Positions 7,289-14,064 of a stretch of 14,873 bases of DNA are shown here, one piece after another. The DNA is from Bordetella parapertussis (GTDB taxonomy: Bacteria > Pseudomonadota > Gammaproteobacteria > Burkholderiales > Burkholderiaceae_B): assembly GCA_945911685.1 (NCBI GenBank), contig CAMEAW010000061.1, positions 1 through 14,873 on the forward strand, in the 5' to 3' direction. Below the pieces are notes generated by a model, which was not told the DNA's origin, made no database searches, and saw only the letters and a list, made by a program, of their open reading frames with translations. The first letter of the stretch is position 1. Every line of letters starts with the position of its first letter. A program made the position numbers and the translations under genes.

Positions 7289-8161
7289 GTGGACTTGTTT
7301 TTGCAGCAGTTGGCGAATGGCCTCATCATTGGCAGCACCTATGCGGTGGTCGCGCTTGGTTTTGCGCTCGCGTTTACCGTGCTTCGTGTCATTAACTTCG
7401 CACATCCAGAAATTTTCATGGTGGGCATGTTTGCGGGCTTGGTAGCCGGCGCTCAGTTTCCCGCGGGCGGTTTTATTGGTGCGGTGTTGCTAGGCGCCGT
7501 CGGTGCTGCGATCGTTGGGTTTGTACTTGAACGTACCGTCATTCAACCTTTACGTGGTCGTGATGTGTTGTCGACCTTAATTGGCACGTTGGGTGTCGCG
7601 ATCATGTTGCAAAATGGCATGGCAATCATTGCCGGGCCTGATCCCGTTGCCTATCCAACCCTCTTGCCGCGTCAGTCGATCGATTTGGGCCCAGTCGTTT
7701 TAACGGTGCGACAACTTGCGAATTTTGGCATCTGCGTCTTGCTGTTGGCCTTCGTGAGCTTCTATGTGCGCAAGACCAAGTTGGGACGCGCGACCCGTGC
7801 GATTGCAGAGCGGCCAGATGTCGCGGCAGCCTTCGGCATTAACGTGGCGCTCGTCTGTTCGGTCACCATTGTGATTGCCTCTTTGATGGGCGGGGTCGCG
7901 GCTGTTTCAGTCGGAACACTCTATGGTTCTGCCTGGGCGTTTGTAGGCTTGCTGTACGGCTTAAAAGCATTTACCTGCATGTTGGTTGCGGGCAATCGCT
8001 ATTTTGAGGGGGTCATGGTGGTCGGCTTAGGGATTGGTGTGATCGAGGCACTCGTCACCGGCTATGTCTCTTCAAGCTTAAAAGATGCAGTGGCGTTCTT
8101 TGTATTAATCGGTGTGTTGTATTTTCGGCCGAATGGTCTGTTCGGTTCTTACTCACACTAA
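7289..8161 (+). CDS. livH: Liv-type ABC transporter permease (LivH-like)
   Basis: This is a 290-aa inner-membrane permease of the BPD_transp_2/LivH family. The N-terminus LANGLIIGSTYAVVALGFAL and the segment VINFAHPEIFMVGMFAG are characteristic, followed by several more hydrophobic segments. The cytoplasmic coupling loop includes LGRATRAIAERPDVAAAFGIN, and the C-terminus ends FRPNGLFG as usual. The start is GTG at 7289, preceded by GGAGA at about the right distance; no upstream ATG gives a better N-terminus. It sits between the ATPase genes and the second permease gene, with which it should form the membrane channel. The membrane segments are inferred from hydrophobicity read by eye. The family call is secure, the ligand unknown. 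Confidence 0.88.
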   Translation: MDLFLQQLANGLIIGSTYAVVALGFALAFTVLRVINFAHPEIFMVGMFAGLVAGAQFPAGGFIGAVLLGAVGAAIVGFVLERTVIQPLRGRDVLSTLIGTLGVAIMLQNGMAIIAGPDPVAYPTLLPRQSIDLGPVVLTVRQLANFGICVLLLAFVSFYVRKTKLGRATRAIAERPDVAAAFGINVALVCSVTIVIASLMGGVAAVSVGTLYGSAWAFVGLLYGLKAFTCMLVAGNRYFEGVMVVGLGIGVIEALVTGYVSSSLKDAVAFFVLIGVLYFRPNGLFGSYSH

Positions 8162-8171
8162 GGTATAGCGC

Positions 8172-9092
8172 ATGTATAACTTTCTAGAACCTATTTTGAT
8201 TTTCACGCTGCTCAGCGTCATGCAGGTGCTGGGGCTTTACATCATTGCGATGTCAGGTCAATTGTCGATGGCTACCGCTGCGATCGCCGGGGTGGGTGCT
8301 TATTTATCCGCAATTTTGACTGTCAAAATGGGGTGGTGGTTTCCGCCGGCCTTATTGATGGCGGGTCTAGCGGGTGCCTTAGTGGGAGCGCTACTGGCGA
8401 TCCTGACCCTGAAGATGCGCGATTTTGTTTTAAAACTCACAACGATCGCCTTCGGTGAGGCTTTGTCGGTGCTAGCCTTTAACTGGGATTACATTGGCGG
8501 CGCAAACAGTTTTACCGGTATCGCTGCAAACACCACAATGACCACTTGTGTTGTAGGTACGCTCGTTGCGCTTTATGTGACCTGGCGCTTTGATGGTTCG
8601 CGGCTGGGCTTTGCCGCGCGTGCAATTCGTGACGATCCCGTAGCAGCTACAGCGATGGGCGTTTCGCTGGCACAGTTACGCACGCTCACCTTTGCGTTAG
8701 GCGCTTCGTTGATTGGTGTGGCCGGAGCGATTCAAGCAAATTACGTTTTAGTCGTCAGTCCACATGACCTTGGATTTTTCGTATCGCTCAACTTTATAAT
8801 TTTCTTGCTGTTTGGCGGCATACAAACGATGTGGGGCCCAGTGCTGGGCGCCATTTTGCTAACAGCGTTACCTGAAGCGTTACGCTTTGCTAAAGAATAT
8901 CGTTTGATTGTGTACGGTTTGATTATCGTGATCGTGATTCTTAAGCGACCACAAGGTCTAGTGTCGCGTACACCGACGGGTATTGAGAAACGTTTGTTTG
9001 GTTTCTTAATTCAGCCTGCGCGCGCGACTTCGGCGCCAGCGCATGTCAAGCATCAGTTTTCTGATGAGGGGCGCAATAAAAGAAACTCTTAA
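8172..9092 (+). CDS. livM: Liv-type ABC transporter permease (LivM-like)
   Basis: This is a 306-aa inner-membrane permease of the LivM type, partner of the LivH-like protein. It has many hydrophobic segments, beginning with QVLGLYIIAMSGQLSMATAA and AIAGVGAYLSAIL. The coupling region contains GFAARAIRDDPVAATAMGVS, and the last membrane stretch is followed by LKRPQGLVS, the family's usual C-terminal signature. An unconserved basic tail of about 35 residues comes after that. The start lies 10 bp after the LivH-like stop, with AAGG as ribosome site. It is the last gene of the five-gene transporter operon. No terminator is visible immediately after it, and the DNA beyond is a run of pseudogene fragments, so whatever originally followed in the operon may have been lost. 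Confidence 0.88.
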   Translation: MYNFLEPILIFTLLSVMQVLGLYIIAMSGQLSMATAAIAGVGAYLSAILTVKMGWWFPPALLMAGLAGALVGALLAILTLKMRDFVLKLTTIAFGEALSVLAFNWDYIGGANSFTGIAANTTMTTCVVGTLVALYVTWRFDGSRLGFAARAIRDDPVAATAMGVSLAQLRTLTFALGASLIGVAGAIQANYVLVVSPHDLGFFVSLNFIIFLLFGGIQTMWGPVLGAILLTALPEALRFAKEYRLIVYGLIIVIVILKRPQGLVSRTPTGIEKRLFGFLIQPARATSAPAHVKHQFSDEGRNKRNS

Positions 9093-9110
9093 AGCGTCCA
9101 TTCAAGCAAT

Positions 9111-9221
9111 TTAAGCTGTACCCCAAGGCTTAATCGCGGCTTTTAACTGTGCATAGCCATCCAAATAGCGCGGACGCGATTCATCAAAGATTTTGTCAAA
9201 GGTTGCAAGCTGTGCGTGAAG
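9111..9221 (-). pseudogene. C-terminal fragment of an unidentified gene
   Basis: A 36-codon leftward open stretch ends in TAA and has a strongly protein-like sequence: LATFDKIFDESRPRYLDGY, then AQLKAAIKPWGTA. There is no start codon, and an in-frame stop lies just upstream, so it can only be the tail of a gene whose body has gone. The tail resembles the ends of several enzyme families (for instance FGGY sugar kinases), but I cannot assign it. It lies 18 bp beyond the last transporter gene and next to a CoA-transferase scrap in the same orientation. Confidence 0.35.
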
Positions 9222-9300
9222 TCAACCTGCCCCCCGTTGCACCAACATATTGTCCATTTACGATTTCGGGATTCACTTGTACAGTTAAATCAACTTCTAT
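9218..9300 (-). pseudogene. Fragment of an acetyl-CoA hydrolase/4-hydroxybutyrate CoA-transferase-like gene
   Basis: Read leftward from 9300, the sequence gives IEVDLTVQVNPEIVNGQYVG and then ATG. A shift of one base inside a run of six G (C on the plus strand, 9230-9235) continues it with GGQVDF. The order IEVDL, QVN, GGQVDF is the conserved core of the acetyl-CoA hydrolase/CoA-transferase family, which moves CoA between short carboxylic acids. Only about 28 residues are left, and both flanks run into unrelated fragments, so the gene is dead. It may have belonged to the same catabolic set as the CoA ligase, but that is inference. Confidence 0.55.
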
Positions 9301-9796
9301 CGGTGTGCTGACCACCGTTACGCCTAATTACCGCGAGTCCGAAATGGTCGTGTAGTTTTCAAGCGGCTTGTCGCTCGTCAATTGAGTCAACCCGGTGTTG
9401 CGTATCGCCCTACCCATTGCGGTGCTCATTTCATTTTTAACGCTTCACGCCACGCACGGGGCAAACCGCCTGATCGGCGAATATCGTGCACGTTTCGAAA
9501 TGCGCTCTGATCTTTCAAAAATCACCCCTGGTCAATTTTTAGAAACCGAAAAAGGTGCCCATGTCTTTTTTGTTGAAGGCACGACCAGCGTCAACGACAA
9601 CCCGTTGGGGTAGGTTTTCATGCGTCTGATTGCCCCCGACTGATTAACCTTGGTTACCTCGGCCTCCGCCAAAATTGAAACCAAAGCCAATGGCGATCGG
9701 TTTTTAGTTTTAGACGCAGGCCATCGCTACGACATCAAACCAGAAACCTCTGAAATGCGCTTTGCAGAGTTTGAACACCCGCGAACGCTGAATTAG
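9297..9796 (+). pseudogene. lptF: lptF (LPS-export permease) fragment with in-frame stops
   Basis: About 165 codons in a single frame resemble the middle of LptF, an inner-membrane subunit of the LptBFG lipopolysaccharide exporter. Recognisable parts are YRESEMVV(stop)FSSGLSL, the following PVLRIALPIAVLISFLTLHA membrane helix, and a periplasmic segment with RFEMRSDLSKITPGQF, GAHVFFVEG, RFLVLDAGHRYD and MRFAEFEH. In-frame stops lie at 9353 (TAG), 9383 (TGA), 9611 (TAG) and 9641 (TGA), before a final TAG at 9794. At least three sit where Trp would be expected. Both gene ends are missing: the N-terminal helices on the left and the C-terminal membrane half on the right. LptF is essential in most Gram-negatives, so an intact copy should exist elsewhere and this is a displaced duplicate. 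Confidence 0.8.
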
Positions 9797-10024
9797 TGTG
9801 ATGACGTAGTTATCGAAAAAATGCTCAGCAGCGTGCGGGTCACAGATCGAGACCCTTTTCTTAAAATTGAAAAAGCCAAGGGGGTTTGCGGCTACATCGT
9901 CAAAGCCGACGGCAATTACATCAAACGCAGTGACATCTTAGGGCGCACAGCATTTTTGGACCACCCCGCCACGTCACGTATTTTAGGTAATGTCTTAGAA
10001 AATAGGCTTGCGTTAGCGGCCTGA
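9797..10024 (+). other. Unrecognised 75-codon open stretch, probably a gene remnant
   Basis: The frame of the lptF fragment stays open after the 9794 stop up to a TGA at 10022-10024. It contains an internal ATG at 9821 and reads VRVTDRDPFLKIEKAKG, ADGNYIKRSDILGRTAF and HPATSRILGNVLENRL. The composition looks like real protein but does not match the LptF C-terminus, and I do not recognise it. No ribosome site is visible before the ATG. Its position between dead gene pieces and a terminator suggests the 3' end of another decayed gene rather than a functional small gene. Confidence 0.3.
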
Positions 10025-10061
10025 CGTCAACCATTTCGCCACACGACTGTCCGGTAAAAAA

Positions 10062-10088
10062 GAGCAGCCCTTTCGCTGCTCTTTTTTT
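10062..10088. terminator. Bidirectional rho-independent terminator
   Basis: A perfect 7-bp stem GAGCAGC/GCTGCTC (10062-10068 with 10075-10081) with a 6-nt loop is flanked by an A run on the left and seven T on the right, so it can stop transcripts from both sides. It sits 2 bp beyond the stop codon of the leftward asparaginase-family gene, for which it is the likely natural terminator. Confidence 0.9.
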
Positions 10089-10090
10089 AA

Positions 10091-11101
10091 TCAATACAAA
10101 TCAAAATAAGACTGCACCACCTCGGGATCCTGCGTCACAGTTAACGCCAACATCAATAAAATTCGACACTTCTGCGCATTTAAATTGTCTGACGCAACAA
10201 TTTTTTTATCGCGTAGATATTTCCGCCGAGCAACGCGGCCCGCGCCACCGCGGTTTGCCTGAACCACCACTACGCCTTTTTTGCTCATGCGCTCAAAGGC
10301 AGTATTTTGCAGGGGCGGCGCGATTCCGGGTGGCAGACCCGCAGAGATCAGCCCTTGCGCACCCGCAGCTACAAACGCTTCAATGGCAACGTCGTCGGCA
10401 CCCCCATAGGCGTACACGATATCGACGCGCGGCAAACTCTTCAGCGCCTGCACATCAAACACGGTATCAATCGTATGCTTGCGAACCGGGTGTCGATAAA
10501 TCACTACGCGATCGCCATCAACCTGACCCAGCACACCAAAATCAGGTGTTCTAAATGTATTCAATCGATAGGTTGAGACCTTGGTCACCTCACGCGCAGC
10601 CTGGATTTCATCATTTAACACCACCAGCACACCCAAACCACGCGTTAGCGGGTCGATGGCTGTTCGCACGGCTGCGATTAAATTCATGGGGCCATCGGTA
10701 CTAACAGCACTTGCTGGACGCTGCGCACCGACGAGGACGACAGTCGACTTTATTTTTAAAGTCAGGTTCAAGAAATAAGCGGTTTCTTCGAGCGTCGCGG
10801 TGCCATGTAAAATCACGTAGCCGTCAAAGCCTCCATTTTGGGACTCAGTCTGATGGATTAACTGAACAAGTTCAAGCCAATCTGTGGGGCCAATCGCCGT
10901 ACTTCCCACTTCGCGAAAATTAATAGGCACCACGTCTGCAAAACGGGCCAGTTCAGGCGTGCGGCCAATGATTTCTGCGGGCTGGGCTTTGCGGCTGGCA
11001 TCTGGATAATCCAGTACGTCCAGATTATCGATTGCGATTGATGAAATTGTTCCGCCCGTGCCGATCAAGGCGACGCGAGGTTTAGCGTTGGTTGCATTCA
11101 T
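10091..11101 (-). CDS. Asparaginase-family amidohydrolase with altered active site (HGTAT)
   Basis: This 336-aa protein belongs to the type I/II L-asparaginase (AnsA/AnsB) superfamily. The first catalytic motif is intact: GTGGTISS with Thr15 as the presumed nucleophile. STDGPMNLIAAV and the lysine of REVTKVST are also present. The second motif, normally HGTDT, reads HGTAT (Thr101-Ala102). The missing Asp corresponds to E. coli AnsB Asp90, which binds the amino-acid ligand. This suggests an amide substrate other than asparagine. There is no signal peptide, so it should be cytoplasmic. The gene follows the CobW gene after 95 bp, which contain a GGAG ribosome site and a 6-1-6 inverted repeat, so it may have its own promoter. 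A strong terminator follows. The superfamily is certain; true asparaginase activity is doubtful. Confidence 0.85.
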   Translation of the reverse strand: MNATNAKPRVALIGTGGTISSIAIDNLDVLDYPDASRKAQPAEIIGRTPELARFADVVPINFREVGSTAIGPTDWLELVQLIHQTESQNGGFDGYVILHGTATLEETAYFLNLTLKIKSTVVLVGAQRPASAVSTDGPMNLIAAVRTAIDPLTRGLGVLVVLNDEIQAAREVTKVSTYRLNTFRTPDFGVLGQVDGDRVVIYRHPVRKHTIDTVFDVQALKSLPRVDIVYAYGGADDVAIEAFVAAGAQGLISAGLPPGIAPPLQNTAFERMSKKGVVVVQANRGGAGRVARRKYLRDKKIVASDNLNAQKCRILLMLALTVTQDPEVVQSYFDLY

Positions 11102-11133
11102 AAGAAGTCAGCTCCGTGTGTATATTTAAGCAA

Positions 11134-11146
11134 TAGACTTAGTCTA
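11134..11146. promoter_or_regulatory. Inverted repeat TAGACT-T-AGTCTA before the asparaginase-family gene
   Basis: A perfect 6-bp dyad with a 1-nt centre lies 33 bp upstream of the asparaginase-family start codon, between it and the CobW stop. Its symmetry and place fit a small operator for a dimeric regulator. No regulator gene is adjacent, and no clear promoter hexamers could be fixed around it, so the role is a guess. Confidence 0.35.
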
Positions 11147-11196
11147 CCCCTCGTCGTGTTCGAAAATTTTTTTTGATTAACCGTGAGATTGCAGTT

Positions 11197-12213
11197 TCAG
11201 TTTGACCGCACAGTGAGCTCAGCGACCTCGGCCTCGATCGCCTCGAGCAAACGCCGCGCCCAAGCTTGCGACAAGTCATGTCCAATGAGCACAATACGCG
11301 TACTTTGTTCCTTGGTCGGCCAGCGCTCCAACCACGTCGGCTGATAAAACACGTGCTGTACGCCATGAATCACCATCGGCCGCTCGGGCAACTCTGCGAT
11401 ATGGACAAGACCTTTAAGCCTTAACAGACGCTTACCTTCATGCGTGGCCAACGCTTCAAGAAAAAGCGGGATCACATTCGCCGCGAGCGGCCGTTTTTGC
11501 ACGAGCTCAATCGAGGTATAAATCTGATCGGCACTGAGTCCCGCCCCGTGCGCATGACCCGCATGTTCACGTGTTTTAACCCCGAGTCTTCGATAACGAC
11601 CAGCCGCTTGCGCAAAAATCTCAGGTGCGACCTGCGTCAACGTTTGTTCAAGTTCAGGGCCACTCACGCGACTCGCCGTTTGGTTCAATTGATCAATGGC
11701 AGAGGCAGTGCGAACACGATCTTCTGCATTCGCTATATCTTGCTTGCTTAGCACGATGACATCAGCCATCGCAATTTGACGACGCGCCTCGGAGTATTGC
11801 TCGGCCGCTTGGGCGCCACACAACTCATCTACCACCGTGACGACACGATCAATTCTGAATTCGCTACCGATAGACAGATCGCTGGTTAATGCCTGAATAA
11901 TTGGAATGGGATCCGCCAGGCCTGAAGTCTCGATGATCACACGATTAAACGACACCTGCCCTTGAGCCCTGCGCTGACTGAGCTGTGCAAGCGTCTTAGC
12001 CAGATCCGTTTGTACTCGACAACACAAGCAACCATTTGTCAGCTCGACCATGGTTTCATCACCGGTCTCTAACAACTCGTGGTCAAGACCAACGGCCCCG
12101 AACTCATTCATGATAACGGCGGTGCGCGCGAAGGCTGGACGACGCAACAAACTAGCTAACAGCGTGGTTTTGCCACTACCCAAAAAGCCTGTTAAGAGAA
12201 TCAGTGGTGTCAT
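11197..12213 (-). CDS. CobW/COG0523-family GTPase, putative metallochaperone
   Basis: This 338-aa G3E-family P-loop GTPase has Walker A GFLGSGKT at residues 9-16, MNEFGAVGLDHELL, the metal-binding CxCC motif NGCLCC (Cys62, Cys64, Cys65), the ETSGLADP switch region, and LSKQDIA as the base-recognition motif (NKxD is usual; here SKQD). A small His-rich stretch, REHAGHAHGAG, precedes the CobW C-terminal domain (HIAELPERPMVIHGVQHVF). Family members deliver zinc, cobalt or iron to client enzymes. I place the start at 12213, where ATGA overlaps the stop of the upstream 124-aa gene. A longer in-frame reading to 12315 would lie inside that gene. The hydantoinase-like enzyme two genes upstream has a typical metal site and is the obvious candidate client; this is inference from linkage. 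Confidence 0.82.
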   Translation of the reverse strand: MTPLILLTGFLGSGKTTLLASLLRRPAFARTAVIMNEFGAVGLDHELLETGDETMVELTNGCLCCRVQTDLAKTLAQLSQRRAQGQVSFNRVIIETSGLADPIPIIQALTSDLSIGSEFRIDRVVTVVDELCGAQAAEQYSEARRQIAMADVIVLSKQDIANAEDRVRTASAIDQLNQTASRVSGPELEQTLTQVAPEIFAQAAGRYRRLGVKTREHAGHAHGAGLSADQIYTSIELVQKRPLAANVIPLFLEALATHEGKRLLRLKGLVHIAELPERPMVIHGVQHVFYQPTWLERWPTKEQSTRIVLIGHDLSQAWARRLLEAIEAEVAELTVRSN

Positions 12214-12584
12214 AAAGCTGACGAGGCAACGCCCATCCTGAGACGGTCGCCCGGCCTGAACGCTGGCACTAATAACTGCCGTACGGTACGGAGAACATGC
12301 AACACCGAGGCACAATAGTGCTCAGTTCGCAGCGTAACAGGATCAGGCTGTGAAGCAGCGATCCGCCAACGCATTGGGCCGGGATCGGTGAGCGCGTTGA
12401 CGATCAATCCGGGCAAGGCGTCGTCAGCCGTCAGTTCATATAAATAGATACTTGATCTCCCGGCGAGTTGAGCCGCATCAGTCGCAGTCACCTCAACCCG
12501 CCAATTCAGACCCCAATAATGCACACTCTCGTGTAATAGCTCGCCAAGCGCAGCGATAGAGTCGTTTGCCTGCCCTACAGACAT
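12210..12584 (-). CDS. Unrecognised 124-aa protein between hydantoinase and CobW genes
   Basis: I do not recognise this protein. It starts MSVGQANDSIAALGELLHES, continues through a likely beta strand (WRVEVTATDAAQL, SIYLYELTADDALPGLIV), and ends with a helix-like CASVLHVLRTVRQLL and a short basic tail. It is soluble, with no signal or membrane segment. Its ATG overlaps the hydantoinase stop by 1 nt (TAATG), and its stop overlaps the CobW start by 4 nt (ATGA). Translation of all three is therefore coupled, which argues that it is a real gene with a role tied to both. Possible roles are a small subunit or assembly factor for the amidohydrolase, or an adaptor for the GTPase. Alpha/beta character is inferred by eye only. 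Confidence 0.72.
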   Translation of the reverse strand: MSVGQANDSIAALGELLHESVHYWGLNWRVEVTATDAAQLAGRSSIYLYELTADDALPGLIVNALTDPGPMRWRIAASQPDPVTLRTEHYCASVLHVLRTVRQLLVPAFRPGDRLRMGVASSAL

Positions 12585-14008
12585 TACAGCTTGGCCCCAG
12601 CAAGAATCTCGGGCGCGATCTTGCGCTTCAAATACTGGCCATCGCTCAGCTTGCCAAAGAACTGGCCGTCTTCAACCATGATTTTTCCACGAAGCATCGT
12701 CAAGCATGGCCACACACCAACCTGGTAACCTTCCCACGGAGTGTAATCTGATTCGTGCAAATCTTTATTTTGAATCGTACGCGCAAGGCCTGGATCCAAA
12801 ATCACCAAATCAGCATCACTGCCTGCAGCGATTGCACCTTTGCGCGGATACATTCCTAAAATACGTGCCGCGTTCGAAGAAATCAAATCAACAAATTGCG
12901 TCAGCGAGTAGCCTTGCTTTTCAACCATCTCTGTGTACATCAGCGAAACGCGTGGCTCAACCCCCGTGTTGCCGCCCGTGGTGTCGTCGATGCGCTTACC
13001 TTGCGTTTTGACCGCCAATGAACAACACAACTCGTCGGTTGCGATTGAATGAATCACATCTTCACTGACCCCTTTCCATAACGCGTCGGTGTCCTCTTTG
13101 CCTTTCAGTGAAGGATAGGTATGAAACATCTGCCCATTTGGAAGTTTGTAGTCTTCAGCTGTATGCAAAATATATTGATGCAGCGTTTCACCGTACACCG
13201 GCTTGCCGCGCGAACGTGCCTCACGGATCGCCTGCACACCCGTTCCTGCGCTCACGTGCATCATATAAATGGCAGTGTTCATTTCTTCTGCTAGCCGAAT
13301 GACGCGTCTAAACGACAAGTCTTCAGATAAGGTGTTGTGCACCTCGGCCATATTTTCAAAACCCGTACGACCCTCGCGAAACAGCTTTTCGTACATATGC
13401 ATCACGATGTCATTGTCTTCAGCATGAATCACGCCCAAGCCACCATTTTTTGAGAGCACCTTGAACATTTCCCAGATGTCGCCGTAACCAACCATTCGAC
13501 CTTTGCGACTTGGTGTGATGTCGGTCGTGAATATCTTGACGGTCGCATAGCCTGCCTGAATCGCTTCAGCCACCTGATCAGTTAAGCCAACCGGAAATAA
13601 ACCTTCAACCATGAGGTGATACGCGAAGTCAGTAAAACACCGTCCAATCCAATCTTTGTCACGCGCCTCAATCGTGCCCTGCACGGTGTTGCCATGCATC
13701 CAGCGCGCAAAGTCAATCATGGTGGTCGTACCGCCAAACAAAGCCGCACGACTCACGACTTCAGGGGGTGCAGTCAGGCCTGACGTGCCGTCCGGGCCCG
13801 GTATGTGCCAAGCGCAATGCACGTGTGGGTCAATACCGCCCGGAATCACGAGCTTGCCAGTGGCATCAATCAACCGTGTTTGTGGACCAACAGGTAAGGC
13901 CCCGATCGCAGCCACGGCAGCGATGGTCTGGCCTGAGATTGCAATATCGTAGGCACCAACGCCCTGAGGCGTCACAACCTGGTCACTGCGAATAATGGTA
14001 TCGATCAT
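12584..14008 (-). CDS. Dihydropyrimidinase/hydantoinase-like metal-dependent amidohydrolase
   Basis: This 474-aa amidohydrolase-superfamily enzyme is related to D-hydantoinase, dihydropyrimidinase and allantoinase. The binuclear metal ligands are all present: His62 and His64 in DPHVH, Lys158 in TVKIF (the lysine usually carboxylated), His195 in GVIHAED, His251 in MMHVSAG and Asp325 in IATDE. It should open a cyclic amide C-N bond in the cytoplasm. Two departures stand out: the usual TDH reads TDE (Glu326), and the Tyr that follows the carboxylated lysine motif in hydantoinases is absent (KIFTTD). The ring substrate is therefore probably not a plain hydantoin or dihydrouracil. The start at 14008 is chosen for its GGAGA ribosome site; an ATG seven codons upstream lacks one. 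It heads a leftward unit with the 124-aa gene (1-nt overlap) and the CobW GTPase. Confidence 0.84.
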   Translation of the reverse strand: MIDTIIRSDQVVTPQGVGAYDIAISGQTIAAVAAIGALPVGPQTRLIDATGKLVIPGGIDPHVHCAWHIPGPDGTSGLTAPPEVVSRAALFGGTTTMIDFARWMHGNTVQGTIEARDKDWIGRCFTDFAYHLMVEGLFPVGLTDQVAEAIQAGYATVKIFTTDITPSRKGRMVGYGDIWEMFKVLSKNGGLGVIHAEDNDIVMHMYEKLFREGRTGFENMAEVHNTLSEDLSFRRVIRLAEEMNTAIYMMHVSAGTGVQAIREARSRGKPVYGETLHQYILHTAEDYKLPNGQMFHTYPSLKGKEDTDALWKGVSEDVIHSIATDELCCSLAVKTQGKRIDDTTGGNTGVEPRVSLMYTEMVEKQGYSLTQFVDLISSNAARILGMYPRKGAIAAGSDADLVILDPGLARTIQNKDLHESDYTPWEGYQVGVWPCLTMLRGKIMVEDGQFFGKLSDGQYLKRKIAPEILAGAKL

Positions 14009-14064
14009 TTTAAGTCTCCGATTCGACAAACAAACCTGGGAAAGGCTCGAGGCGCTTAGTACTT

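Noticed and set aside
9149..9355. 68-codon plus-strand frame as a small gene
   Set aside because: Its first part is antisense to the CoA-transferase scrap and its last part is the start of the lptF relic; the frame is a chance fusion of the two.
10255..10778. Several plus-strand frames of 65-99 codons
   Set aside because: They are antisense to the asparaginase-family gene and show Arg/His/Ser-rich shadow composition without start signals.
11197..12315. Longer CobW-family start 34 codons upstream
   Set aside because: The extra residues lie inside the upstream 124-aa gene, lack family similarity, and the ATGA overlap at 12210-12213 gives the normal CobW N-terminus.
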